This document shows, piece after piece, positions 1-4,901 of a stretch of 5,992 nucleotides of DNA. The notes under the pieces are model-generated. The model was not told where the DNA came from, did not search any database, and was given only the letters and a program-made list of their open reading frames with translations. How positions within the stretch are numbered: position 1 is the stretch's first letter; every line of letters starts with the position of its first letter. This DNA comes from JTS-RE9 sp964649195. GTDB taxonomy: Bacteria > Planctomycetota > Phycisphaerae > Phycisphaerales > Phycisphaeraceae. The stretch lies in contig CAZYPK010000232.1 of assembly GCA_964649195.1 (NCBI GenBank), positions 1 through 5,992 on the forward strand. Direction: 5' to 3'. Both the position numbers and the translations under genes were made by a program.

Positions 1-52
1 TACCTCACTTCGGCTGGCCGCATAAGAATTCTTGAGCATTTATAGCGTTGTA

Positions 53-146
53 GTAGTAATAAGCATTAAGTAATAAGTAATCGCCTTCCTGCCTTGATGC
101 CTTTCCCCTCCGTGCCTTCGTGCCTCCGTGCCTCCCTCCCTTCCTT
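53..146. repeat. TAAGTAA heptamer and NNCGTGCC octamer arrays before the HAD gene
   Basis: Two degenerate arrays sit back to back. Positions 53-80 hold four 7-bp units (GTAGTAA, TAAGCAT, TAAGTAA, TAAGTAA). Positions about 84-146 have an 8-bp period, with TCCGTGCC, TTCGTGCC, TCCGTGCC and decayed units such as TCCCTCCC. The octamer part shares its composition and order (CTTCCTGCCTT, then a C-run, then GTGCC octamers) with 3538-3597. The array ends about 11 bp before the HAD start, so it forms the whole upstream region of that gene. Confidence 0.75.
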
Positions 147-151
147 ATACT
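146..151 (+). promoter_or_regulatory. Possible -10 box for a leaderless HAD transcript
   Basis: TATACT matches five of six bases of the TATAAT consensus and is followed by only six bases before the ATG at 158. Transcription would then start at or next to the start codon. No Shine-Dalgarno sequence precedes that ATG, which fits a leaderless mRNA. No convincing -35 box is present; the expected position lies inside the octamer array. This is inference from sequence alone. Confidence 0.3.
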
Positions 152-157
152 GTTCCC

Positions 158-1072
158 ATGAAGTATCGACTCCTCGCTCTGGATCTCGACGGCACGCTGC
201 TCAACGAGCGGGGCGTCGTCAGTGAGGCGAATCGTCTGGCGGTGGCGGCGGCGCGGGAGCGCGGCGTGCTGGTGGTGCCCTGCACCGGGCGCGGGTGGCA
301 GGAGTCGAAGGAGGCGATGCAGGCGATCTTCGGCGATGTGATGTTCAAGGAGGGATCGCACACCCCGGCGAACACCAGCGCGGATCTGCCGCAGCCGGGG
401 GTGTTCAACACCGGCGCCGCGGTGTGTGATGTGCGCTGCGGCCGGTCGCTTGATCTGGCCTGCATTGAGCCGCATGTGGCGCTGCGCATCGTGGAGGTGC
501 TGCGGGAGATGCCCGATGCGGTGCTGGTTTTCCGCGATCTGTCCGCGGTGGGGCACGATTACCTGGTGACCGGGCAAGGCGGCCTGACGCCCAACACCCA
601 GTGGTGGTTTCAAAAGAGCGGCGCGACGGTTCACTATCAGCGTCAGGTGGATGCGGAGGATCTGCGTCACTGTCTGCGCGTGGGCATCGTGGCCGGGCCG
701 GCGAGGATGGAGATCGCCAAGTCGAAGCTGCGCGAGACGGTGGGCGAGAAGGTTTTCTTTCACAGCTTCGAAGCGGTGCAGATGCCGGCGCCTTCCGAGA
801 GCATGCACATTCTGGAGGTTTTCGCGGCAGGGGTGGACAAATGGCGTGGTTTGTCGTGGGTGGCCCAGGCCCATGACATCGCCCCGCGGGAGATCGCCTG
901 CATCGGCGACGAGGTGAACGACCTGCAAATGCTGCGCGAGGCCGGCTGCGGAATCGCCATGGGCAACGCCATCGCCCAGGCCAAGGCGGCGGCGAAATAT
1001 GTCACCCGCAGCCATCGGGAAGATGGCGTGGCCTACGCCATCGAACAGCTCCTGAACGGCCACTGGGGTTGA
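158..1072 (+). CDS. Cof-type HAD-superfamily phosphatase (subfamily IIB)
   Basis: Predicted cytosolic Mg2+-dependent phosphatase of 304 residues; Cof-type members usually act on sugar phosphates or other small phosphorylated metabolites. All four HAD motifs are visible. Motif I is DLDGT at residues 9-13, with nucleophile D9 and acid/base D11. Motif II is the threonine of PCTGR (T43). Motif III is K228 in GVDKW. Motif IV is GDEVND (D251, D255), followed by the family's usual MGNA segment and a C-terminal EDGVAYAIEQLL helix. The region between motifs II and III (about residues 50-220) is the C2B cap that sets substrate choice. ATG 158 is chosen because MKYRLLALDLDG fits the family N-terminus; the in-frame ATG at 128 would add residues encoded by the octamer repeat. 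The length is slightly above the usual 260-290. Specific substrate cannot be told. It stands alone, with non-coding DNA on both sides. Confidence 0.93.
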   Translation: MKYRLLALDLDGTLLNERGVVSEANRLAVAAARERGVLVVPCTGRGWQESKEAMQAIFGDVMFKEGSHTPANTSADLPQPGVFNTGAAVCDVRCGRSLDLACIEPHVALRIVEVLREMPDAVLVFRDLSAVGHDYLVTGQGGLTPNTQWWFQKSGATVHYQRQVDAEDLRHCLRVGIVAGPARMEIAKSKLRETVGEKVFFHSFEAVQMPAPSESMHILEVFAAGVDKWRGLSWVAQAHDIAPREIACIGDEVNDLQMLREAGCGIAMGNAIAQAKAAAKYVTRSHREDGVAYAIEQLLNGHWG

Positions 1073-1397
1073 GCCGCCAAGGCCGGTTAAACCGCTCCTT
1101 GTCAACACTTTGTGGATATGCTGTCAATAAAATGATCGCGTCGGCGAAGCCCTGCCGAAAAAAAGAAAAAGAAATCTTCATGAATCAGCGGGCGTGCAAC
1201 CGATGGTCAGAAATGTTGGAAAAGCGGAAAACTGCAAGAACTCTGCGGGGTTTGGCTGCGTAAGGATGGTGTTGCCGGTTTTGGTCGGATGGGTTTGGAA
1301 CCGGGGGAGCCGGGCTTTTCAAGCTTCGACCGCCGGACGCACGATAACTAGCTGTAGGGGTGATCCGGGATATTTACCCCAAATGGCCGGGTTTCTC
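1073..1397. other. Non-coding stretch without a recognisable gene
   Basis: No convincing gene is visible. One DnaA-box-like 9-mer, TGTGGATAT (1111-1119), lies close to the HAD stop, but it is single and not evidence of an origin. An A-rich run at 1158-1173 precedes a 27-codon frame (ATG 1180 to stop 1263) with no family resemblance. At 1300-1315 the GC-rich string CCGGGGGAGCCGGG recurs in the spacer of the inverted repeat near 4800. Positions 1357-1380 can fold weakly through GGGGT and ACCCC arms just upstream of the promoter at 1398. Confidence 0.5.
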
Positions 1398-1426
1398 TTG
1401 CGAAATTATTTGAATTGTGATAATCT
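1398..1426 (+). promoter_or_regulatory. Sigma70-like promoter
   Basis: TTGCGA (1398-1403) and TAATCT (1421-1426) are separated by exactly 17 bp of AT-rich spacer, standing out from GC-rich surroundings. The -35 box matches four of six consensus bases; the -10 box matches four of six, including the first TA and last T. The predicted start is near 1433. It could drive the candidate RNA that ends at the terminator near 1580, or the DUF420 gene at 1750 by read-through. Confidence 0.5.
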
Positions 1427-1432
1427 TCTAAT

Positions 1433-1580
1433 TGAGGATTGACGAGTTCCCGGATACCGCTTAGGATTCCTCTGACTCGGATCGGCTTGAAGCCGCTAAA
1501 ACAGAAATTTTCCCCACCGTTCTCTTTCTCCTTCTCCTCCGCCCCGTCCGGCCGTTAAACGCCGGTCGGGGTTTTTCTTT
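1433..1580 (+). ncRNA. Candidate small RNA or attenuated leader
   Basis: The stretch lies between a 17-bp-spaced promoter and an intrinsic terminator, with no plausible reading frame, giving a transcript of about 150 nt. Local structure includes a short hairpin at about 1483-1496 (CGGCT and AGCCG arms around TGA) and alternative pairings of the 5' end: GAGGA near 1434 with TCCTC near 1469, or CGAGT near 1442 with ACTCG near 1477. These two pairings would exclude or knot each other. A pyrimidine-rich run (1511-1540) precedes the terminator. I do not recognise a known RNA family. It may instead be the 5' leader of DUF420 with a terminator that limits read-through. Confidence 0.35.
1542..1580 (+). 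terminator. Rho-independent terminator
   Basis: CCCCG and CCGGC arms (1542-1552) pair with GCCGG and CGGGG (1561-1571) across one T-T mismatch, with an 8-base loop, followed by TTTTTCTTT (1572-1580). Strong stem and U-tract on the + strand. It lies 170 bp before the DUF420 start, so it ends an upstream transcript or acts as an attenuator. Confidence 0.75.
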
Positions 1581-1588
1581 CGGCTTTG

Positions 1589-1698
1589 TAGCCGCAGCGA
1601 GGACGCTGCGGCTATGAAAAATTCCGCAGACGCGCAGCGAGGACGCTGCGGCTATGAAAAATTCCGCAGACGCGCAGCGAGGACGCTGCGGCTATGAA
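1589..1698 (+). repeat. 40-bp tandem REP-like hairpin repeat, about 2.7 copies
   Basis: Copies start at 1591, 1631 and 1671, with the third cut off near 1697. The first two are nearly identical over 40 bp. Each holds a palindrome with GCAGCG and CGCTGC arms around AGGA. In the first copy the stem grows to 10 bp, from AGCCGCAGCG to CGCTGCGGCT. Each copy ends in CTATGAA, and the second copy supplies an in-frame ATG (1654) upstream of DUF420 that should not be taken as the start. A further copy lies at 2731-2765. Confidence 0.85.
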
Positions 1699-1700
1699 TT

Positions 1701-1735
1701 CTGTCCCCTGTCCCCTGTCCCCTGCCCCGTCCCCC
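1701..1735 (+). repeat. CTGTCCC heptamer array
   Basis: Three exact CTGTCCC units (1701-1721) are followed by CTGCCCC and a decayed unit, ending right at the AAGGA ribosome-binding site of DUF420. The same heptamer recurs inside the ABC permease gene (4273-4314). The unit resembles the CCCCA(A/G)T-type STRR heptamers described in heterocystous cyanobacteria in length and composition, but is not identical. Confidence 0.85.
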
Positions 1736-1749
1736 AAGGAATCTGTCCC

Positions 1750-2190
1750 GTGGATTTATCGTTTCTTCCCGCCGTCAATGCCGCCCTCAATGGCTGTGCG
1801 TTTGCGCTGCTTTGCGCGGGCATGGCGTTCATCAAGCAGCGCAGGATCGACGCCCACCGCAGGTGCATGATCGCGGCGTTTGTCATGTCCTGCATTTTTC
1901 TGGTGAGCTACCTGACGCACTACGGCTGGCGGGCGTCGGTCGTCGGCGGATCGCACACCCGGTTCACCACCGGCGGCTTCCTCGGCGCGATCTACTACCC
2001 GATGCTCATCAGTCACATCCTGCTGGCGATGGCCGTGCCGGCGCTGGCGATCGTGACCATTCGGCGCGGCCTCAAACGGCAGGATGAAAAACATCGCCGC
2101 ATCGCCAAAATCACCCTGCCCATCTGGCTCTACGTCTCGATCACCGGCGTGCTGATCTACGTGATGCTCTACCACTTGAATCAGCCTTGA
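1750..2190 (+). CDS. DUF420 membrane protein (CtaM/YozB-like)
   Basis: Small inner-membrane protein of 146 residues. DUF420 proteins occur beside cytochrome oxidase genes; the Staphylococcus member CtaM is needed for aa3-type oxidase activity, so a role in haem-copper oxidase maturation is likely. Family hallmarks are visible: LPAVNAALN at the N-terminus, RRIDAHRRCM (H36), SYLTHYGW (H57), IYYPMLISHILLA (H89), KHRRIAK (H115) and the C-terminal PIWLYVSITGVLIYVMLY. Four membrane segments lie at about 6-28, 40-57, 84-105 and 121-141. GTG 1750 is preferred: AAGGA lies at 1736-1740 with 9 bp spacing, and the N-terminus fits the family. The longer frame from ATG 1654 would encode hairpin and heptamer repeats. 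It converges with SCO1 about 590 bp away. An upstream terminator and hairpins may limit its transcription. Confidence 0.9.
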   Translation: MDLSFLPAVNAALNGCAFALLCAGMAFIKQRRIDAHRRCMIAAFVMSCIFLVSYLTHYGWRASVVGGSHTRFTTGGFLGAIYYPMLISHILLAMAVPALAIVTIRRGLKRQDEKHRRIAKITLPIWLYVSITGVLIYVMLYHLNQP

Positions 2191-2288
2191 TCGCCCAAGG
2201 CAGATTCCCCATCTTGCCCAGATTGCCAACGTCATGGGATTCAAGGCATTTTCTTGTGTATTTTGCATGAAAAAGCCCATGATCGTTA

Positions 2289-2318
2289 TTGCATCGATGG
2301 TGCCCGTTGTGGTATGCT
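2289..2318 (+). promoter_or_regulatory. Sigma70-like promoter
   Basis: TTGCAT (2289-2294) and TATGCT (2313-2318) are separated by 18 bp. Each matches four of six consensus bases. Predicted start is near 2325. There is no credible downstream protein gene on this strand before the strong terminator at 2619, so it would make an untranslated RNA. Confidence 0.4.
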
Positions 2319-2324
2319 CCTGAC

Positions 2325-2658
2325 TCAAATCGGGAGTGATCGGTTCTTCCAGGGATTGATGGTGGACACCCATCTGTCGGCTGCCGTGACGAACGGGCAT
2401 GGGTTGATGTGGAGGGGAGTTTGTTCCGCTGATCGCGGTGCAAGGGATGGTTCAACGTCTGTTGGCCGCATCGGCAAGGTTGGTCGTGAAAACGCAACGC
2501 CGCCGGCGGGGCGGAGAAGCAGGAGATGAAACGGGGCGGATGGAGCCGGGAGAATCGCGGACTGGCCGGCATGACCGCGAGGGGAGATGTTGACAAGCAG
2601 AAGGAGGGGGAGATTGAGAACCCGATCGAGGTCACGACCTCGATCGGGTTTTTTATTT
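2325..2658 (+). ncRNA. Candidate ~330-nt structured RNA
   Basis: The region lies between a plausible promoter and a near-ideal intrinsic terminator and lacks a credible protein: the 91-codon frame at 2254-2529 resembles no family. Local hairpins include GATGG and CCATC arms (2358-2374), GCCG and CGGC (2463-2473), and CGCGG and CCGCG (about 2555-2579). Its second half is purine-rich. I could not find the signature motifs of tmRNA, RNase P RNA or SRP RNA. It could be a new small RNA, a very long 3' UTR of DUF420, or plain intergenic DNA. Confidence 0.35.
2619..2658 (+). terminator. Strong rho-independent terminator
   Basis: A perfect 14-bp stem (AACCCGATCGAGGT at 2619-2632 with its complement at 2637-2650) has a CACG tetraloop and runs into TTTTTT then ATTT. 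On the - strand there is no U-tract after the stem, so it works for + strand transcripts only. No protein gene ends just before it; the nearest is DUF420, 430 bp upstream. Confidence 0.9.
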
Positions 2659-2690
2659 CATGAGCCGCGACTCAACGAGTCGCGGAGACG
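2652..2690 (+). repeat. REP-like palindrome
   Basis: A perfect 9-bp stem (CCGCGACTC at 2665-2673, GAGTCGCGG at 2677-2685, loop AAC) is preceded by TTCATGAG and followed by AGACG. The frame TTCAT-AGCCGC-stem-GCG-GAC resembles the hairpin at 2731-2765 read on the other strand, although the stem bases differ. Confidence 0.6.
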
Positions 2691-2730
2691 AACAGCCTCA
2701 AGGCGTGCAAGGCGACACGGGAGATGCACG

Positions 2731-2765
2731 GCAGACGCGCAGCGAGGACGCTGCGGCTATGAATT
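2731..2765 (-). repeat. Dispersed copy of the REP-like hairpin
   Basis: It matches the 1630-1697 repeat from GCAGACGCG through CTATGAATT almost base for base. As there, it is followed by a CTG-CTCCTGT stretch, here running into the SCO1 stop codon. It is placed 3' of SCO1 and inverted relative to the hairpin at 2652-2690, with about 40 bp between. Confidence 0.8.
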
Positions 2766-2775
2766 TCTGCTCCTG

Positions 2776-3450
2776 TCACTCGAGCAATTGCATCAGGTCG
2801 CGCAGCAGGTCTTCGCGTTTGAGTTCGTCCAGGGCGTCGTAGTAGCCCACGACCCGATGCTGCTGATCGATGAGCACGAAGCGCGAGCTGTGCGTGATGG
2901 TCATCCTCTCGCCCGGCCTGGCATCGCCCACCGCCAGTTGAAACCCGTCGCGGGCCGAGGTCAGCGACCAGATCGCCTCCTTGCCGCCGGTGAGAAAGAG
3001 CCAGTGCGTCGCGTCGGCTTCCCAAAGCCTGGCCCGCTCATCGAGCACCGCAGGCGTGTCGTGATCAGGGTCCACCGTGATGCTCATCAGGCGGATGTCC
3101 TTCCACTGCGGCAGCGTGCCCAGCTTCTTCTGCAATTCCGCCGTCTGCGCCAGCACCTGCGGGCAGACCGTCGGGCAGCGGGTGAAGAAGAAGCTGGCGA
3201 TCCACACCTTGCCCTTGAGGCTGCGCGAATCGAAGGGCTGCCCGAAGCGATCGGTCAGCTCGAAAGGCTTGAGCGTCCGCCGCTGATCGGGCGGCAGGAC
3301 CTGCCGCGATGCGTGCGCCCCGCCGCGCAGCGGATCGGCCGGGAGCCGGTTTCTTTCGCGCATGGAGCCGACAATGAACAGCGCCGTCGTCGAAAAAACC
3401 GCCGCGACGACGAGTGCGATGAGGACACGTTTTGCGGCTTGATGAGTCAT
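2776..3450 (-). CDS. SCO1/SenC/PrrC family copper chaperone
   Basis: Membrane-anchored thioredoxin-fold protein of 224 residues that delivers copper to, or keeps reduced, the CuA site of cytochrome c oxidase on the outer face of the membrane. An N-terminal anchor spans about residues 8-28. The metal site is complete: CPTVC (C92, C96) within FFFTRCPTVCP, and the distal histidine H187 in THSSRFVLID. The SCO hallmark TVDPDHDTP is at 125-133. Length is normal. The ATG at 3450 has no Shine-Dalgarno; the sequence just upstream is the GAGTTCT array. It lies about 178 bp downstream of the ABC permease on the same strand, so they may be co-transcribed through repeat DNA. The DUF420 gene, another oxidase-maturation factor, converges from the other side. 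No oxidase subunits are in the window. Confidence 0.95.
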   Translation of the reverse strand: MTHQAAKRVLIALVVAAVFSTTALFIVGSMRERNRLPADPLRGGAHASRQVLPPDQRRTLKPFELTDRFGQPFDSRSLKGKVWIASFFFTRCPTVCPQVLAQTAELQKKLGTLPQWKDIRLMSITVDPDHDTPAVLDERARLWEADATHWLFLTGGKEAIWSLTSARDGFQLAVGDARPGERMTITHSSRFVLIDQQHRVVGYYDALDELKREDLLRDLMQLLE

Positions 3451-3502
3451 GAAAAGTAAGTTCTGAGTTCTGAGTTCTGAGTTTCGAGTTCCGAGTTGAG
3501 GC

Positions 3503-3537
3503 GATTTCGGATTTCGGATTTGGGATTTCGGATTTGT
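3503..3537 (+). repeat. GATTTCG heptamer array
   Basis: Five head-to-tail 7-bp units: GATTTCG, GATTTCG, GATTTGG, GATTTCG, GATTTGT. The same family makes up 4621-4660 in the permease/synthase divergent spacer. Confidence 0.85.
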
Positions 3538-3597
3538 CTTCCTGCCTTTCCCCCCTTCGTGCCTCCGTGCCTTCGTGCCTTTTTCCTCTTGCCTTTC
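3538..3597. repeat. Octamer block TTCGTGCC/TCCGTGCC
   Basis: CTTCCTGCCTTT and a C-run are followed by TTCGTGCC, TCCGTGCC and TTCGTGCC (3556-3579), then decayed TTGCCTTT units. It matches the composite at 84-146. Its reverse complement begins GGGGGGAAAGGCAGGAAG, close to 5885-5902. Confidence 0.75.
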
Positions 3598-3628
3598 AAC
3601 TCAGAACTCAGAACCCAGAACTCAGAAC

Positions 3629-4579
3629 TTATTCTCCCCTTTGCCTGTTGACCATTCGCACCGCCATGAAAGTGATGGCGGCGGTGAAGAGGATGGTGAT
3701 GAGGATGCTCACGCTCAGGTGTACCGGCACGCCGGTGGCCGCCCTGCCGCCGGTGAGCGCGCAGGCGAAGGCTTCGTGGGCGTAGGTGAGCGGGTTGCAG
3801 AGCATGACGATCTTCAGGCCCAGCGGTGCGGTTTCCACGGGGAAAATGGCGCCTGACAGAAACCACATCGGCATGAGAAAGACCATCATGATGGCGTGGA
3901 ACGCCGCCGTGGAATCCATCGGCCAGGCGATGCAGAAGCCCAGCGAGGTCATGGCGACGGCGAGCATCACCAGCAGCGGCGCCGCCGCGAGGATGAGCCA
4001 GAGGTTCAGACTCGGCGCGACGAAGGGCCAGATGAGCAGGAAGACGAAGGCATGAATGAGGGCGATGGTCGCTCCGCCGAGCACCTTGCCCAGCACGATG
4101 GCCAGCCGGGGCGCCGGCGAGACCATCACGCCTTGCAGGAAGCCTTCGCGTCGATCTTCGATGACGGTGATGGTGGAGAAGATGGCGGTGAAGAGCAGGA
4201 TCATCGTCACCGTGCCGGGGAAGAAATAGACGAGGTAGCCGGTGGCGGGAGCAGGAGCAGTGGCAAGGGCAGCCTGTTCCCTGTCTCCTGTCCCCTGTCC
4301 CCTGTCCCCTGTGTCAACGACAGGAGCGGCGGTGGAAGACGGGGCGATGAAGGCGCGGTTGAGGCCAAAGCCAAGCATCACCCACATGAGGATGGGCGTG
4401 ACCAGGGCGCTCATCACGCGGTTGCGCTGCCGAAAGAAGCGGACCATCTCGCGCCGCCAGAGGGTGTAGGTGGGCAGGGCAAGGTCGGATGATCGCCCGG
4501 TTGCGGCAGCGACGGCGCCCCCGGGGGCGGGTCCGGGGGCGGGGGCGGGAGAAACGATGGCGTCGGGAGTCTGTGTCAC
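3629..4579 (-). CDS. ABC-2 type transporter permease (COG0842/NodJ-like)
   Basis: Inner-membrane subunit of an ABC exporter, 316 residues. Six membrane segments lie at about 56-76, 118-140, 163-187, 194-218, 227-248 and 287-308. Family signatures are present: WRREMVRFFRQRNRV before the first segment, EDRREGFLQGVMVSPAPR with LGKVLGG (142-169), and MWFLSGAIFPVE then CNPLTYAHEAF (238-271). GTG 4579 is chosen because the longer frame from 4663 starts in GATTTNN repeats; no clear Shine-Dalgarno supports it. Residues 11-20 are a Pro/Ala/Gly run. Residues 89-102 (DTGDRGQGTGDREQ), in the loop after the first segment, are encoded by a heptamer array. No ATPase partner lies nearby, so substrate is unknown. 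ABC-2 permeases near SCO1 suggest, but do not prove, a link to oxidase maturation. Confidence 0.9.
   Translation of the reverse strand: MTQTPDAIVSPAPAPGPAPGGAVAAATGRSSDLALPTYTLWRREMVRFFRQRNRVMSALVTPILMWVMLGFGLNRAFIAPSSTAAPVVDTGDRGQGTGDREQAALATAPAPATGYLVYFFPGTVTMILLFTAIFSTITVIEDRREGFLQGVMVSPAPRLAIVLGKVLGGATIALIHAFVFLLIWPFVAPSLNLWLILAAAPLLVMLAVAMTSLGFCIAWPMDSTAAFHAIMMVFLMPMWFLSGAIFPVETAPLGLKIVMLCNPLTYAHEAFACALTGGRAATGVPVHLSVSILITILFTAAITFMAVRMVNRQRGE
4273..4314. repeat. CCTGTCC heptamer array inside the ABC permease gene
   Basis: Six 7-bp units in line: CCTGTTC, CCTGTCT, CCTGTCC three times, and CCTGTGT. The total of 42 bp is a multiple of three, so the frame stays open. Read on the - strand it encodes Thr-Gly-Asp-Arg-Gly-Gln-like residues. 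It is the same heptamer family as 1701-1735. Confidence 0.9.
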
Positions 4580-4620
4580 GCCATCATGGTAGGCGGAAAC
4601 GGGAACCGGGAAAAAGCACG

Positions 4621-4709
4621 GATTTTGGATTTTGGATTTCGGATTTCGGATTTCGGATTTCAAATCTCAAATCTCAAATCTCAAATCTCAAATCTCAAAT
4701 CTCAAATCT
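4621..4709. repeat. GATTTNN array followed by its inverted form
   Basis: Units GATTTTG (twice), GATTTCG (three times) and a partial unit (4621-4660) are followed directly by seven CAAATCT units (4661-4709), which read GATTTGA on the other strand. The two halves can pair imperfectly around 4660. The block lies in the divergent spacer between the permease and synthase genes and produces spurious reading frames on both strands. Confidence 0.9.
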
Positions 4710-4767
4710 CAAATTTTGGATTTTATCCTTGCCCGCGTTCGCCTCTCGTTGAGTCGTCGCTGCCGGC

Positions 4768-4851
4768 GGGTGGCTGGGGCTGAGTCCGCGAAGCCCCGGC
4801 TCCCCCGGCTCCCCTTGCCGGGGCTTCGCAAAGCCTCAGCCCCAGCCACCC
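4768..4851. repeat. Large imperfect inverted repeat, about 33-bp arms
   Basis: The left arm (4768-4800) and right arm (4817-4851) pair through 17 bp (GGGTGGCTGGGGCTGAG and complement) and 14 bp (GCGAAGCCCCGGC part), with a small bulge between and a 16-base C-rich loop. It would fold into a very stable hairpin. It lies 50 bp before the synthase start, is GC-rich and has no U-tract on either side, so it does not look like a normal terminator. It may be a repeat-element remnant. Confidence 0.8.
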
Positions 4852-4887
4852 ATCCCAAAACTTCTCACCCCCGAAGCTGCGGGAGAT

Positions 4888-4893
4888 TAGAAT
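4888..4893 (+). promoter_or_regulatory. Possible -10 box for the synthase-like gene
   Basis: TAGAAT differs from TATAAT at one base and ends 8 bp before the ATG at 4902, which again would give a leaderless or nearly leaderless mRNA. No good -35 box is seen at the right distance and no Shine-Dalgarno sits close to the ATG; GGGAGA lies about 16 bp upstream. Confidence 0.25.
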
Positions 4894-4901
4894 CACTTCA
4901 G

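Larger units (their letters stand above)
3457..3631. mobile_element. MITE-like repeat element with 34-bp inverted ends
   Basis: The left end (3457-3490) and the reverse complement of the right end (3598-3631) agree at 31 of 34 positions by my count. Both ends are made of GAGTTCT-type heptamers: 3458-3499 on one strand and the complement, AACTCAG, at 3598-3625. Between them lie five GATTTCG-type heptamers (3503-3537) and an octamer block (3538-3597). The element fills the ABC-SCO1 spacer, abutting the permease stop and ending 6 bp before the SCO1 ATG. No target duplication is evident and it encodes no protein. Mobility is inference; a self-pairing tandem array is the alternative. Confidence 0.5.

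Noticed and set aside
5..1108. 367-codon open frame on the - strand opposite the HAD gene
   Set aside because: It is the antisense shadow of a clear HAD gene in GC-rich DNA and shows no family motifs.
1111..1119. DnaA box / replication origin
   Set aside because: A single 8-of-9 match without a box cluster, AT-rich unwinding region or origin genes.
1180..1263. 27-codon frame (MNQRACNRWS...) after an A-rich run
   Set aside because: Too short to judge, with no clear ribosome-binding site or homology; kept only as a note.
1591..1697. CRISPR array
   Set aside because: The 40-bp units are directly tandem, with no unique spacers and no cas genes.
1654..1749. Upstream ATG start for DUF420
   Set aside because: The extra 32 residues are encoded by hairpin and heptamer repeats; GTG 1750 has a proper ribosome-binding site and a family-like N-terminus.
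2254..2529. 91-codon open frame on the + strand
   Set aside because: No family resemblance, no ribosome-binding site, and it starts upstream of the promoter that would serve the candidate RNA.
2526..2663. 45-codon frame starting MKRGGWSREN
   Set aside because: It reads straight through the terminator stem and U-tract, so coding use is unlikely.
2587..3459. 290-codon open frame on the + strand opposite SCO1
   Set aside because: Arginine-rich shadow of SCO1 that also runs through the terminator and REP hairpins; no recognisable domain.
4632..4901. N-terminal 90-residue extension of the synthase-like protein
   Set aside because: It translates heptamer repeats and the inverted repeat; the family-like part begins after ATG 4902.
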